A stretch of DNA of 64,000 nucleotides, taken from positions 18,745-82,744 of the forward strand of contig JBLXFD010000017.1 in assembly GCA_048262455.1 (NCBI GenBank), written 5' to 3'. The first letter of the stretch is position 1. Every line of letters begins with the position of its first letter. Origin of the DNA: Psychromarinibacter sp048262455. GTDB taxonomy: Bacteria > Pseudomonadota > Alphaproteobacteria > Rhodobacterales > Rhodobacteraceae. The notes below the pieces were generated by a model that saw only the letters and a list, made by a program, of their open reading frames with translations, was not told the DNA's origin and ran no database searches. The position numbers and the translations under genes were made by a program. Below, piece after piece: positions 46,159 to 55,114 of this stretch.

Positions 46159-48930
46159 ATGAGCGGCAAGCACGACGAACGGCACCAGTTCGAGGCGGGC
46201 GCGGTCGAAATGAAGGCCGCGGGCCACGGCGGGCTGAGCCAGGACGAGATCGACGCGCTGGTCGCCTCCTCCGACACCGGCGGGCGCACGCCGGGGGGCA
46301 AGGTCGGGATCTTCCTGCTGCTGGTGGCGCTGAGCTGGTCGCTGTTCCAGCTGTGGATCGCCTCGCCGCTGCCCTTCATGCTGGGCTTCGGGGTGCTGAA
46401 CGACACGGAAAGCCGGTCGATCCACCTCGCCTTCGCCATCTTCCTCGCCTTCGCCGCCTTCCCCTCGCAGCGCACGCCGTTCCAGCTGGTGCTGGGCGTG
46501 GGCGTGCCGCTGCTGCTGAGCGCGCTGTTCCTCTTCTCCGCCAAGGAAGGCACGCCGGTCTGGTGGATTCCGCTGGTGGGGCTGGCGGTGGCCGGGGCGG
46601 TGGCGCTGGGATCGCCTAAGGACCGGGTGCCGTCCTGGGAGTGGGCCATGGCGCTGATCGGCGGCGCGGCGGCGCTGTACCTCTTCGTCTTCTACCGCGA
46701 GATCGGCACCCGCGTCGGCGCGCCGATCCTGCAGGATTTCGTGGTCGCGGTGATCGGCCTGTCGCTGCTGCTGGAGGCCACGCGCCGCGCGCTGGGCCCG
46801 GCGCTGATGATCGTGGCGACGCTGTTCCTCGTCTATACCTTCCTCGGCCCCTACATGCCGGGGATCATCGCCCACAAGGGCAACAATCTGTCCGAAGTGG
46901 TCAACCACCACTGGATCACCACCGAGGGCGTGTTCGGCATCGCGCTGGGGGTGTCCACCTCCTTCGTGTTCCTCTTCGTGCTGTTCGGCTCGCTTTTGGA
47001 CAAGGCGGGGGCGGGCAACTACTTTATCCAGGTGGCGTTCAGCCTGATGGGGCACATGCGGGGCGGACCTGCGAAGGCCGCCGTGGTGTCCTCGGCGATG
47101 ACCGGCCTGATCTCCGGCAGTTCGATCGCCAACGTCGTCACCACCGGCACCTTCACCATCCCGCTGATGAAGCGCGTTGGCTTCTCCTCGGAAAAGGCCG
47201 GCGCGGTCGAGGTGGCCAGTTCGGTCAACGGCCAGATCATGCCGCCGGTGATGGGGGCGGCGGCCTTCCTGATGGTCGAATACGTGGGCATCCCCTACTT
47301 CGACGTGGTCAAGCACGCCTTCCTGCCGGCGGTGATCAGCTACATCGCGCTGGTCTACATCGTGCACCTCGAGGCGATGAAGGCCAACATGCAGGGCCTG
47401 CCCCGCGCCTACGAGCCCAAGCCCTGGGTCGCATGGCTGCTGTCCGTCGCCTTCACCGTCGCCGCCATCTGCGCGCTGTCCTTCGCGGTCTATTACGGCA
47501 TGGGCTGGATCCGCCCGGTGTTCGGCGCCTCGGCGGGCTACATCATCTTCGCGCTGCTGGTGGCGGTCTACGTGGGGCTGCTCTGGGTCGCCTCGCGCGA
47601 GACATCGCTGAAGATGGAGGACCCGAACAAGCCGGTGACCAAGCTGCCGGTGCCGGGGCCCACCGTGCGGTCGGGCCTGCACTTCATCCTGCCGGTGGTG
47701 GTGCTGGTCTGGGCGCTGATGGTGGACCGGCTGTCGCCGGGGCTCTCGGCCTTCTGGGCGGCGGCCTTCATGATCTTCATCCTCGTCACCCAGCGCCCGA
47801 TCCTCGCCCTGATGCGCGGCGAGGGCGCACTGGGCCGCGCCTTCCGCGGCGGCTTCATCGACCTGTTCGAGGGGATGATCGCCGGCGCGCGCAACATGAT
47901 CGGCATCGGCATCGCCACCGCCACTGCGGGCATCATCGTGGGCGCGGTCAGCCAGACCGGCGTCGGCTCGGCGCTGGCGGACGTGGTCGAGGTGCTGAGC
48001 ATGGGCAACCTCATGCTGATCCTGCTGCTGACCGCCGTGCTGTCGCTGATCCTCGGGATGGGGCTGCCGACCACGGCGAACTACATCGTGGTCTCGGCCC
48101 TGCTGGCGCCGGTGATCGTGACGCTGGGCCAGCAGAACGGGCTGATCGTGCCGCTGATCGCGGTGCACCTGTTCGTCTTCTACTTCGGCATCATGGCGGA
48201 CGTGACCCCGCCCGTGGGCCTTGCCAGCTTCGCCGCCGCGGCGGTGTCCAAGGGCGACCCGATCCGCACCGGGGTGGTGGCCTTCTTCTACAGCCTGCGC
48301 ACCGCCGCGCTGCCGTTCCTGTTCATCTTCAACACCGACCTGCTGCTGATCGACGTGACATGGGCGCAGGGCCTACTGGTCTTCGTGGTGGCCACGGTGG
48401 CGATGCTGCTGTTCGCCGCCGCGACCCAAGGCTGGTTCCTGGCGCGCAACCGGGTGCACGAGACGCTGCTGCTGCTTCTGATCGCCTTCACCTTCTTCCG
48501 CCCCGGCTTCTGGATGGACATGGTGGCGCCACCCTTCGACGATGTCCCCCCCGCCGAGATCGAGGCCGCCGCCATGGCCGCCGTCCCCGGCGAGGCGCTG
48601 CGGCTGCGGATCGACGGGCTGGACGCGGTGGGCGATCCAATCAGCTTCGTCGCGCTGCTGCCGGTGGGCGCAGGCGAGACCGGGGCAGAGCGGCTGGCCG
48701 CCTCGGGGCTGGAGTACATCAACGGCGACACGCTGATCGTGGACAACGTGGGCTTCGGCAGCCCCGCGGCCGAGGCCGGGCTGGACTGGGACCAGACCAT
48801 CACCCGGGTGCAGGTGCCGGCGGACCAGCCATCGAAATACTGGATGTTCATCCCGGCGATGCTGCTGCTGGCGCTGGTGATCTGGATGCAGCGGGGCCGG
48901 CAGCGCGAGCCGCAGGCGGCGACGGCGTAG
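46159..48930 (+). CDS. fused TRAP transporter permease with DUF3394 tail
   Basis: A 923 aa inner-membrane protein that combines the small (DctQ) and large (DctM) TRAP subunits, as is usual with TAXI binding proteins. Many membrane helices are visible; the DctM core includes SAMTGLISGSSIANVVTTGTF and LGMGLPTTANYIVVSALLAP. The last 160 or so residues form a DUF3394-type extension with a soluble domain (EALRLRIDGLDAVGDPISF) and a final helix. Substrate unknown. Confidence 0.93.
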   Translation: MSGKHDERHQFEAGAVEMKAAGHGGLSQDEIDALVASSDTGGRTPGGKVGIFLLLVALSWSLFQLWIASPLPFMLGFGVLNDTESRSIHLAFAIFLAFAAFPSQRTPFQLVLGVGVPLLLSALFLFSAKEGTPVWWIPLVGLAVAGAVALGSPKDRVPSWEWAMALIGGAAALYLFVFYREIGTRVGAPILQDFVVAVIGLSLLLEATRRALGPALMIVATLFLVYTFLGPYMPGIIAHKGNNLSEVVNHHWITTEGVFGIALGVSTSFVFLFVLFGSLLDKAGAGNYFIQVAFSLMGHMRGGPAKAAVVSSAMTGLISGSSIANVVTTGTFTIPLMKRVGFSSEKAGAVEVASSVNGQIMPPVMGAAAFLMVEYVGIPYFDVVKHAFLPAVISYIALVYIVHLEAMKANMQGLPRAYEPKPWVAWLLSVAFTVAAICALSFAVYYGMGWIRPVFGASAGYIIFALLVAVYVGLLWVASRETSLKMEDPNKPVTKLPVPGPTVRSGLHFILPVVVLVWALMVDRLSPGLSAFWAAAFMIFILVTQRPILALMRGEGALGRAFRGGFIDLFEGMIAGARNMIGIGIATATAGIIVGAVSQTGVGSALADVVEVLSMGNLMLILLLTAVLSLILGMGLPTTANYIVVSALLAPVIVTLGQQNGLIVPLIAVHLFVFYFGIMADVTPPVGLASFAAAAVSKGDPIRTGVVAFFYSLRTAALPFLFIFNTDLLLIDVTWAQGLLVFVVATVAMLLFAAATQGWFLARNRVHETLLLLLIAFTFFRPGFWMDMVAPPFDDVPPAEIEAAAMAAVPGEALRLRIDGLDAVGDPISFVALLPVGAGETGAERLAASGLEYINGDTLIVDNVGFGSPAAEAGLDWDQTITRVQVPADQPSKYWMFIPAMLLLALVIWMQRGRQREPQAATA

Positions 48931-48939
48931 GGTCTTGGC

Positions 48940-49113
48940 GCGAGCCGGGGCAGCGGCGGCCAGGGGGATGCCGCTCTACCATCGGTGGTCAACACTTTAT
49001 CCCGACGTTTCGCCGTACCTCTGAGCGAAGGGCAAACGGCGACGAAGCGGCAGCCCGCGGGACGGGCCGCCGCTGCCCCGGCGGCTTCGCCGCTGTTCGG
49101 GGCGGGGGAGCGG
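48940..49113. repeat. structured repeat unit 3 (first of second pair)
   Basis: Outer stem of 18 bp, GCCGGGGCAGCGGCGGCC (48944-48961) with its exact complement at 49065-49082; middle GCCGCT (48970-48975)/AGCGGC (49046-49051); inner CGCCGT (49011-49016)/ACGGCG (49036-49041). GGGAT (48965-48969) and ATCCC (48999-49003) can pair. A 3' hairpin GCGGC-TTC-GCCGC (49081-49093) lies inside GCCCCG...CGGGGC. The order of parts is that of units 1 and 2, though most stem bases differ. Confidence 0.82.
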
Positions 49114-49175
49114 AGTACGGGTCGGAGGTCTGGGGACTTCAGTCACACTTTGCTTTTTCATTACGGGTGCGGAGT

Positions 49176-49350
49176 GCGAGCCGGGACAGCGGCGGCCCGG
49201 GGGATGCCGCTCTGCCGTCAACGGTCAGCACTTTATCCCGACGTTACGCCGTGACCTCTGAACGGGGGACAAACGGCACCAAAGCGGCAGCCCGCGGGAC
49301 GGGCCGCCGCTGCCCCGGCGGCTTCGCCGCTATTCGGGGCGGGGGAGCGG
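49176..49350. repeat. structured repeat unit 4 (second of second pair)
   Basis: Same fold as unit 3: outer arms 49180-49197 and 49302-49319 (one mismatch), middle 49206-49211/49283-49288, inner GCCGT (49248-49252)/ACGGC (49273-49277), GGGAT (49201-49205)/ATCCC (49235-49239). A 62 bp spacer separates units 3 and 4. The gap 48931-49375 lies between two convergent genes and holds no gene that I can support. Confidence 0.82.
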
Positions 49351-49375
49351 GGACGACCGGCTCAACCACACCCAC

Positions 49376-50461
49376 CTAAAGCTGCACCATCTCCCCGCTG
49401 CGCGCCGACTCCATCGCCCCGAAGGTCAGCCGCAGCCCCGCCAGGTTCCCCCGGGCCGAGTTCTCCGGCACCCGCCCGTCCTCCACGGCACACAGCAACT
49501 CCCCCATCGCCCCGGCGAACCCGTTGTTGAACCAGGTCCCCTCCAGCACCGGCGAGGCGCGCCCGGCGGCGGTGGTCAGCGTCACCTGCTGGCGCCCCAG
49601 GTCCGGCCCCTCGCTGGTCAGGCTGCCGCGCGTCCCGGCCACGTAGCTGGCGTCGCGCGGGCCGAACCCGGTGGATCCGCCGAAGATCAGCGCCGCCTGC
49701 CCGCCCTCGAACCCCACCAGCGCCTGCGCCAGCAGCGGCACCTTCGACGCCTGCCCCGCCGCCATCGCCTGCGTGGCGAAGACCGAGGTCAGGCGCGGCC
49801 CCACCAGGCTAGCCACGAAGTCGAACCAGTGAATCGCGAAGTCGTAGAGGATCAGCTGCGGCACCTCCTCGAAAGGGGTGCCGGCGGTCCAGCCGTGGTC
49901 CCAGTGGATGGCGACGGTCACCCCCGTCACCTCGCCCACCAGCCCCTGCCGCACCGCCTGCCGCATCCATGCCATGTGCGGCGACCAGCGGCCGTTCTGG
50001 TTGACCGCCAGCGTCACGCCCCGGTCCTCGGCCAGCGTCACCAGCCGCTCGGCGGTGGCGATATCCCCGGCGAAGGGCTTTTGCGACAGCACGTGCTTGC
50101 CCGCCTTCACCGCCGCCTCCACCAGCGGCGCGCGCTCGGCGGGATGCGGGGTGATGTCGAGCACCTCGATCGCGGGGTCGGCCAGCAGCGCGTCGAAATC
50201 CGTCGTGGCCTGCGCCTCGGGAAAGAATTCGTCCCGCCGCCGGACCGCGCTGTCCTGACTGCGGCTGCAGATCGCCGCCACGTCGAAGCCCGCGGCGCGG
50301 TAGGCGTCCAGGTGCGCCCCGGCGATCCCCCCCGCCCCCACCAGCGCGATGCGCGGCCGGTAGGCGCGCGGGCGCGGCGGGCGGTAGTCGAGCTCGGGCG
50401 CCGGCACCTCGACCGTCTCCGCCGACTTCAGCGCGTAGGTGTCGGCGTCGGGAGTGCTCAC
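49376..50461 (-). CDS. Gfo/Idh/MocA-family oxidoreductase
   Basis: A 361 aa NAD(P)-dependent sugar or polyol dehydrogenase. The Rossmann motif is VGAGGIAGAH; the usual EKP site reads SQKPFAG, so the lysine is kept and the glutamate is Gln. A later His lies in DFAIHWFDF. An N-terminal extension of about 30 residues precedes the fold. GTG start overlaps the upstream gene's stop (GTGA). Last gene of the sugar operon. Confidence 0.88.
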   Translation of the reverse strand: MSTPDADTYALKSAETVEVPAPELDYRPPRPRAYRPRIALVGAGGIAGAHLDAYRAAGFDVAAICSRSQDSAVRRRDEFFPEAQATTDFDALLADPAIEVLDITPHPAERAPLVEAAVKAGKHVLSQKPFAGDIATAERLVTLAEDRGVTLAVNQNGRWSPHMAWMRQAVRQGLVGEVTGVTVAIHWDHGWTAGTPFEEVPQLILYDFAIHWFDFVASLVGPRLTSVFATQAMAAGQASKVPLLAQALVGFEGGQAALIFGGSTGFGPRDASYVAGTRGSLTSEGPDLGRQQVTLTTAAGRASPVLEGTWFNNGFAGAMGELLCAVEDGRVPENSARGNLAGLRLTFGAMESARSGEMVQL

Positions 50462-51525
50462 GCCACCAGCTCCAGCGTGCGCTTCTGCTGCGCCGAGAGG
50501 TAGGCGGTGTCGACGATGCGCTGCGCGGTCAGGCAAAGCGCCGGCGCCAGCGGCCCGTCGATGGGCGCGCCGGTGGTCAGACGGTCCACCATGTACTCCA
50601 CCGCGTTGCGCCGGCCCTCCGGCAGGGGCTCCACGTGGATCTTGTGCTGCGCCGGGTCCTCGCGGGTCTGCACCGTCACGTAGTCCTCGTAATCGTAGCT
50701 GGAGAGGGTGCCGTCGGTCCCAACGAAGACGAAGCCGCACTTGGGCTGCGGCTGGTGAGTCCAGGGGTCGGTGAAGGTGCCCCAGCGGGTCTCCATCTTC
50801 GACAGGCCGCGGGCGTAGCGGCAGATGGTGATGGAATGCTGGTCCACCTCGATGCCGGGGGTGTCGTCGGTGACGCAGGTCACCTCCAGCGGCGCGGCGC
50901 CGTCCATGTACCAGGTGCCCAGAGTGGCGCCGTAGCCGAGGTAGTCCAGCAGGCTGCCGCCGCCCGAGGCGCGCTTGTACCACCAGCTGCCGGGCTTCTG
51001 CCGCTCCACCTCCTCGGGCGAGACCTCGACCTTGTCGGCCAGGTGGTAAAGCGGGCCGCGGTTGCCGCCGTAGCTGTGGATCTCGATCAGCTGCCCGATC
51101 TCGCCCGCGTCGATCAGCGCCTTGGCGGTGACGTGGCTTTCCACCCAGGCCAGCGGCCAGTTGATCGCCAGCCGCCGCCCCGCCCCCTCCATCGCCGCGA
51201 TCATCCGGCGGGCATCGGCGACAGAGCCGGCGAAGGGTTTCTCCACCATGACGTGGACCCCCAGGCGGGCCAGCCGCTCGGTGTAATCCGCGTGTTCGGC
51301 GGTGGCGGCGCAGAGGATGGCAAGGTCGGGCTTCGCCTCGGCGATGCAGCGGTCGAGGTCGGTGAAGATCCGGCCCTCGGGAATGGCGAAGGCCTCCGCC
51401 GCCGCCTGCATCCGGCTACGGTCCGGGTCGTAGATCCCGGCGATCTCGGCGCCCGGATGCTCGTGCACCATCCGCAGCAGGTCGCCCATGTGCATGTGGT
51501 CAAAGCTGATGCCCGCGATGCGCAT
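50458..51525 (-). CDS. Gfo/Idh/MocA-family oxidoreductase
   Basis: A 355 aa member of the same superfamily. It begins MRIAGISFDHMHMGDLLRM, which lacks the common GxGxxG, has VEKPFAG with the expected lysine, and LLDYLGYGATLGTWYMDG in place of the usual GTHxxD. Such variants occur in less studied subfamilies. Cytoplasmic. It overlaps the downstream oxidoreductase gene. Confidence 0.87.
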   Translation of the reverse strand: MRIAGISFDHMHMGDLLRMVHEHPGAEIAGIYDPDRSRMQAAAEAFAIPEGRIFTDLDRCIAEAKPDLAILCAATAEHADYTERLARLGVHVMVEKPFAGSVADARRMIAAMEGAGRRLAINWPLAWVESHVTAKALIDAGEIGQLIEIHSYGGNRGPLYHLADKVEVSPEEVERQKPGSWWYKRASGGGSLLDYLGYGATLGTWYMDGAAPLEVTCVTDDTPGIEVDQHSITICRYARGLSKMETRWGTFTDPWTHQPQPKCGFVFVGTDGTLSSYDYEDYVTVQTREDPAQHKIHVEPLPEGRRNAVEYMVDRLTTGAPIDGPLAPALCLTAQRIVDTAYLSAQQKRTLELVA

Positions 51526-51557
51526 CTTCCGTCCTTTCCGGCCCCCCGGGGCCCTTG

Positions 51558-52532
51558 TCAGCTTTCGTCCGTCAGCCGGACATAGGCGGCCGTAACCCCC
51601 AGGATGATCGCGCCGAACATGATCTTGCGCGTGCCCTCCGGCATCCGCAGCAGCGTCAGCATGGTGGTCAGCACCGTCAGGATCAGCGCCCCGACGATGG
51701 TGCCCGAGTACCCCCCGCGCCCGCCGAAGATCGAGGTGCCGCCGATCACCGCCGCCGCCACCGAGGGCAGCATCAGCGGCACCGCCAGCGACAGCGAAGG
51801 CGCCTTGATCAGCCCCACGTACAGCAGCCCCGTCAGCCCCGCGATAAGCCCTGAAAGGGCGTAGAGCGCCAGGTAGACCTGCCAGCCCCGCACCCCCGAC
51901 AGCTTCGCCGCCGTCTCGTTCTCGCCCAGCGCGTACAGCAGCCGGCCAAAGCCGGTGCGCCGCAGCCCGAACAGGATCAGCGCCGCCAGCGGCACGAACA
52001 GAAGCAGCGCGTTCGGCAGGATCCAGACGCGGCCGGTGCCCAGCCAGGCCAGGAACTCCGGCACCGAGGACCCGGTGGCGATCACCGTGCGCTGGTAGAC
52101 CTGCAGGCACCCCGTCGCGATCAGCCCGGTGCCCAGCGTCATGATCAGCGGGTGCACCCGGCAGATCCCCACGCCGAAGCCGTTCACCAGCCCCACCAGC
52201 ACCGCCGGGATCAACGAGACCAGCACCGCGCCCCCGGGACCCAGGATCGACACCTGCGTCGCCATCACGAAGGCCGAAACCGTCGCCACCACCCCCGCCG
52301 ACAGGTCGATCCCGCCCGTCAGCATGGTCAGCGTCTGACAGGCCGCCAGCATCGCCAGCGGGATCGCGAACTTCAGGGTATTGGCGATCCAGCGCTCGTT
52401 CACGATACCGGGGCGCATCACCTCCAGCGCCGCCACCAGCGCGATCAGCAGGATGATCAGCGGCACCAGCGGGTGATCCCGCACCAGCCGCCGCAGCCGC
52501 AGCCCCGTCCCTTCCCGTGCCGCGCCGCTCAT
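51558..52532 (-). CDS. CUT2 sugar ABC transporter permease 1
   Basis: A 324 aa RbsC-like permease with about eight to ten helices. CUT2 blocks are LTGGIDLSAGVVATVSAF, VHPLIMTLGTGLI and GGTSIFGGRGGYSGT. Its ATG overlaps the stop of the other permease by four bases, so the two probably form a heterodimer. Confidence 0.92.
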   Translation of the reverse strand: MSGAAREGTGLRLRRLVRDHPLVPLIILLIALVAALEVMRPGIVNERWIANTLKFAIPLAMLAACQTLTMLTGGIDLSAGVVATVSAFVMATQVSILGPGGAVLVSLIPAVLVGLVNGFGVGICRVHPLIMTLGTGLIATGCLQVYQRTVIATGSSVPEFLAWLGTGRVWILPNALLLFVPLAALILFGLRRTGFGRLLYALGENETAAKLSGVRGWQVYLALYALSGLIAGLTGLLYVGLIKAPSLSLAVPLMLPSVAAAVIGGTSIFGGRGGYSGTIVGALILTVLTTMLTLLRMPEGTRKIMFGAIILGVTAAYVRLTDES

Positions 52533-53497
52533 GCGCGCCGCCCGCGGATCGCGAGGATCCCGCCCAGCATCACCACGACCACCATGATCGTTCCCTCCAC
52601 GATGGTTGTCACGTTCGGGTCCACCGACATCAGCGTCAGCAGGGTCCGCACCAGCCGCAGGATGAACACCGCGATCAGCGGCCCCCACAGCCCGCCGCGC
52701 CCGCCGCCCAGCACCACGCCGCCCAGCACCACCGCGGCGACGCTGGCCAGCAGGTAGGGCCCGGCCACCGGCACCCCGATCCCGGTCGACGCGGTCAGCA
52801 CCAGTCCCCCCAACGCCGCGAAGACGCCGGCGATGGCAAAGGCCGCGATCTTGGTGCGCTGCACCGGCACCCCGGTGCGGTAGGCGGCGGTGGCGTCGCT
52901 GCCGATGGCATAGATCGCCAGCCCCAGCCGCGAGCGGCGCAGCGGCACCCAGATCACCGCCACCAGAAGCACCAGCAGCACCAGCGAGTTGGGAATGTAC
53001 CGCGTCACCGACTCGGGCGGCAGCGGCACCGAGCCGCCGATCAGCGCCATCAGCCAGCCGGAGGCGGCGCCCCCCGGCGCCCCCAGGATCAGCAGCGCCA
53101 CGCCCTCCCAGACGTAAAGCATCGCCAGCGTGGCCACGATGTCGGGCACGCGGGTCAGCACGATCAGCGTGCCGTTGATCGCGCCCATGGCCGCCCCCAG
53201 CGCCAGCACGAACAGCGCCACCAGCACCCCCATGCCCTCGCCCGCGCCCTCCATCAGCACCGCCGCCGTCACCGAGCAGACCGCCATCATCGAGGCGATC
53301 GACAGGTCGATCCCCCCCGCGATCACCACCACCGCCTGCGCCGCCGCCGCGAAGGCGAAGGGCAGCGCGGCGCGCGCCAGGCTCTCGATCCCCGAGGCGC
53401 CGTAGTTCGGCTGCACCGCCTTGGTCATCACGAACAGCACCGCCAGCAGCGCCAGCAGCCCCAGGTTCCAGCCGAAACGGCGGACCCAGCGGCTCAT
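52529..53497 (-). CDS. CUT2 sugar ABC transporter permease 2
   Basis: A 322 aa permease of the same family (VVIAGGIDLSIASMMAV, VPDIVATLAMLYVWEG, VVLGGVVLGGGRGGLWG). It is clearly distinct from permease 1. Overlaps the ATPase gene stop by four bases. Confidence 0.92.
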   Translation of the reverse strand: MSRWVRRFGWNLGLLALLAVLFVMTKAVQPNYGASGIESLARAALPFAFAAAAQAVVVIAGGIDLSIASMMAVCSVTAAVLMEGAGEGMGVLVALFVLALGAAMGAINGTLIVLTRVPDIVATLAMLYVWEGVALLILGAPGGAASGWLMALIGGSVPLPPESVTRYIPNSLVLLVLLVAVIWVPLRRSRLGLAIYAIGSDATAAYRTGVPVQRTKIAAFAIAGVFAALGGLVLTASTGIGVPVAGPYLLASVAAVVLGGVVLGGGRGGLWGPLIAVFILRLVRTLLTLMSVDPNVTTIVEGTIMVVVVMLGGILAIRGRRA

Positions 53498-54981
53498 GCC
53501 GGCGCCGCCTCGCGCGCCAGCCCGTAGGCCGCGCGCATCAACGTGGGCTCGTCCGCCTCTGCCGCCTCGATCACGTCCACCACCCTTCCGTTGAAGATCA
53601 CCACCGCCCGGTCGCAGGCCAGCTGCACCTCCTCCAGCTCCGAGGTGTACAGCAGCACGGAGGCCCCCTGCGCCGCCAGTTCGCGCAGCAGCGGGTAGAT
53701 CTGCCGCTTGGTGCGCACGTCGATGCCGCGCGTCGGATCGAAACACAGCAGCGTCTGCACCCCGGCGGCGATCCAGCGGGCGATGGTCACCTTCTGCTGG
53801 TTGCCTCCCGACAGCCGCCGCACCTCGCCCTGGGCGCGGGTGTCGATCTGCAGCCGCTCGATGGCGCTGCGCACCCGCCCGGCCTCGCGCGCCATGGGGA
53901 TCGGGCCCCAGTTGCGCGGCCGCGCCGCGAAGGGCAGCGCGATGTTCTCGCGCACCGACCGCTGCGCCAGCAGCGCCTCGGCCCGGTCGCCGGGCACGAA
54001 GGTCAGCCCGGCGGCGATGGCGTCGGCGGGGTGCGAGAACCGCCGCGCCCGCCCCTCCACCTCCAGCACGCCGGCACTGGGCGCGGTGAACCCCGACAGC
54101 ACGTCGAACAGCTCGTCCTGCCCCTGCCCCTCCAGCGCCACAACCCCCAGGACCTCGCCGGGATGCAGGTCGAACGACACGTCCGCCAGCCGCGCCCCCG
54201 CCGCCAGCCCCCGCGCCCGCACCCGGGGCGCCTGCCCCGCGCCCCGCGCCCCGGCCGGCGCGGCAACCCGGGCGGCGCGTTCCACCCGCGCGCCCAGCAT
54301 CATCTCGACGATCCGGTCCTCCACCCCCTCGGTGATCTCCAGGTCCCCCACGGTGCGCCCGTCGCGCAGCACCGTGGCCCGGTCGCAGAGCGAGGCGATC
54401 TCGAGAAAGCGGTGCGAGATAAAGATCACCCCCCGCCCCGAGGCCTTCTGCCGCTGCATCACCTCCAGCACCCGGGTCACCAGGTCCGTGGGCAGCGCGG
54501 CGGTCATCTCGTCCAGCAGCAGCACGTCCGGCTCCGCCGCCAGCGCCCGCGCCAGGTCGAGGATCCGCAGCGTCGCCAGCGGCAGCCGCCCGGCCTCCTC
54601 GTCCAGCCGCAGCCCCTCGATACCCAGCTGCGCGGTCCAGTTGAGAAACGGCGCCACCGGCGTGCCGCTCAGGCGCAGATTGTCCGCAACGCTCAGGTCG
54701 GGGATCAGCGAGGGCTCCTGGTACACCGGCACCAGCCCGCTCTGGCGCGCCTCGGCGGGCGAGCCCACCCGCGCCTCGCGCCCCCGGATCAGCACCTTGC
54801 CGGCCCCCGGCCTCAGCGCCCCGGTCAGGATCTTCACCAGCGTCGACTTGCCGGCCCCGTTGGCGCCCATCAGGGCCACCACCTCGCCGGCGCGCACCTC
54901 CAGCGAGGCATCCTCCAGCGCCCGCACCGCGCCAAAGCTCCTGGCGATCCCCGAGGCCTGCAGCAGCAGCTCACCGCCCAT
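53494..54981 (-). CDS. CUT2 sugar ABC transporter ATP-binding protein (RbsA-like)
   Basis: A 495 aa double ATPase. The first half has a good Walker A (GANGAGKST) and Walker B (VLLLDEMTAALP), but the place of the LSxGQ signature reads RLPLATLRILDLARAL. The second half has a changed Walker A (ALEGQGQDELFDVLSGF) and a clean signature (LSGGNQQKVTIARW). One composite site should be active and one degenerate. It lies 134 bp from the binding-protein gene, a gap that contains element copy D. Confidence 0.92.
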   Translation of the reverse strand: MGGELLLQASGIARSFGAVRALEDASLEVRAGEVVALMGANGAGKSTLVKILTGALRPGAGKVLIRGREARVGSPAEARQSGLVPVYQEPSLIPDLSVADNLRLSGTPVAPFLNWTAQLGIEGLRLDEEAGRLPLATLRILDLARALAAEPDVLLLDEMTAALPTDLVTRVLEVMQRQKASGRGVIFISHRFLEIASLCDRATVLRDGRTVGDLEITEGVEDRIVEMMLGARVERAARVAAPAGARGAGQAPRVRARGLAAGARLADVSFDLHPGEVLGVVALEGQGQDELFDVLSGFTAPSAGVLEVEGRARRFSHPADAIAAGLTFVPGDRAEALLAQRSVRENIALPFAARPRNWGPIPMAREAGRVRSAIERLQIDTRAQGEVRRLSGGNQQKVTIARWIAAGVQTLLCFDPTRGIDVRTKRQIYPLLRELAAQGASVLLYTSELEEVQLACDRAVVIFNGRVVDVIEAAEADEPTLMRAAYGLAREAAPA

Positions 54982-55012
54982 GCGTCACCCTTCCCAAAAC
55001 GCGGGTATCCCC

Positions 55013-55089
55013 TTCTTCTGGTTCAAAATATCCCGGGGAGCGCGAGGGGCAGCGCCCCTCGCACGGGTCGGACCGCCGCAGGCGGTCCG
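55013..55089 (-). repeat. gene-end element, copy D, between binding-protein and ATPase genes
   Basis: On the minus strand: hairpin CGGACCGCC-TGC-GGCGGTCCG (55089-55069), hairpin GCGAGGGGC-GCT-GCCCCTCGC (55062-55042), then CCCCGGGATATTTTGAACC and AGAAGAA. It begins 25 bp after the binding-protein stop. Compared with copy A, the distal stem has T-A replaced by C-G, a compensatory change. Confidence 0.78.
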
Positions 55090-55114
55090 AGACATGTCTC
55101 GCCCGGACAGGCCC

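Noticed and set aside
49176..49350. Known riboswitch or rRNA/tRNA fragment in the 49 kb repeats
   Set aside because: No match to riboswitch cores that I know, and no tRNA cloverleaf or rRNA signature; position after two convergent genes also does not suit a riboswitch.
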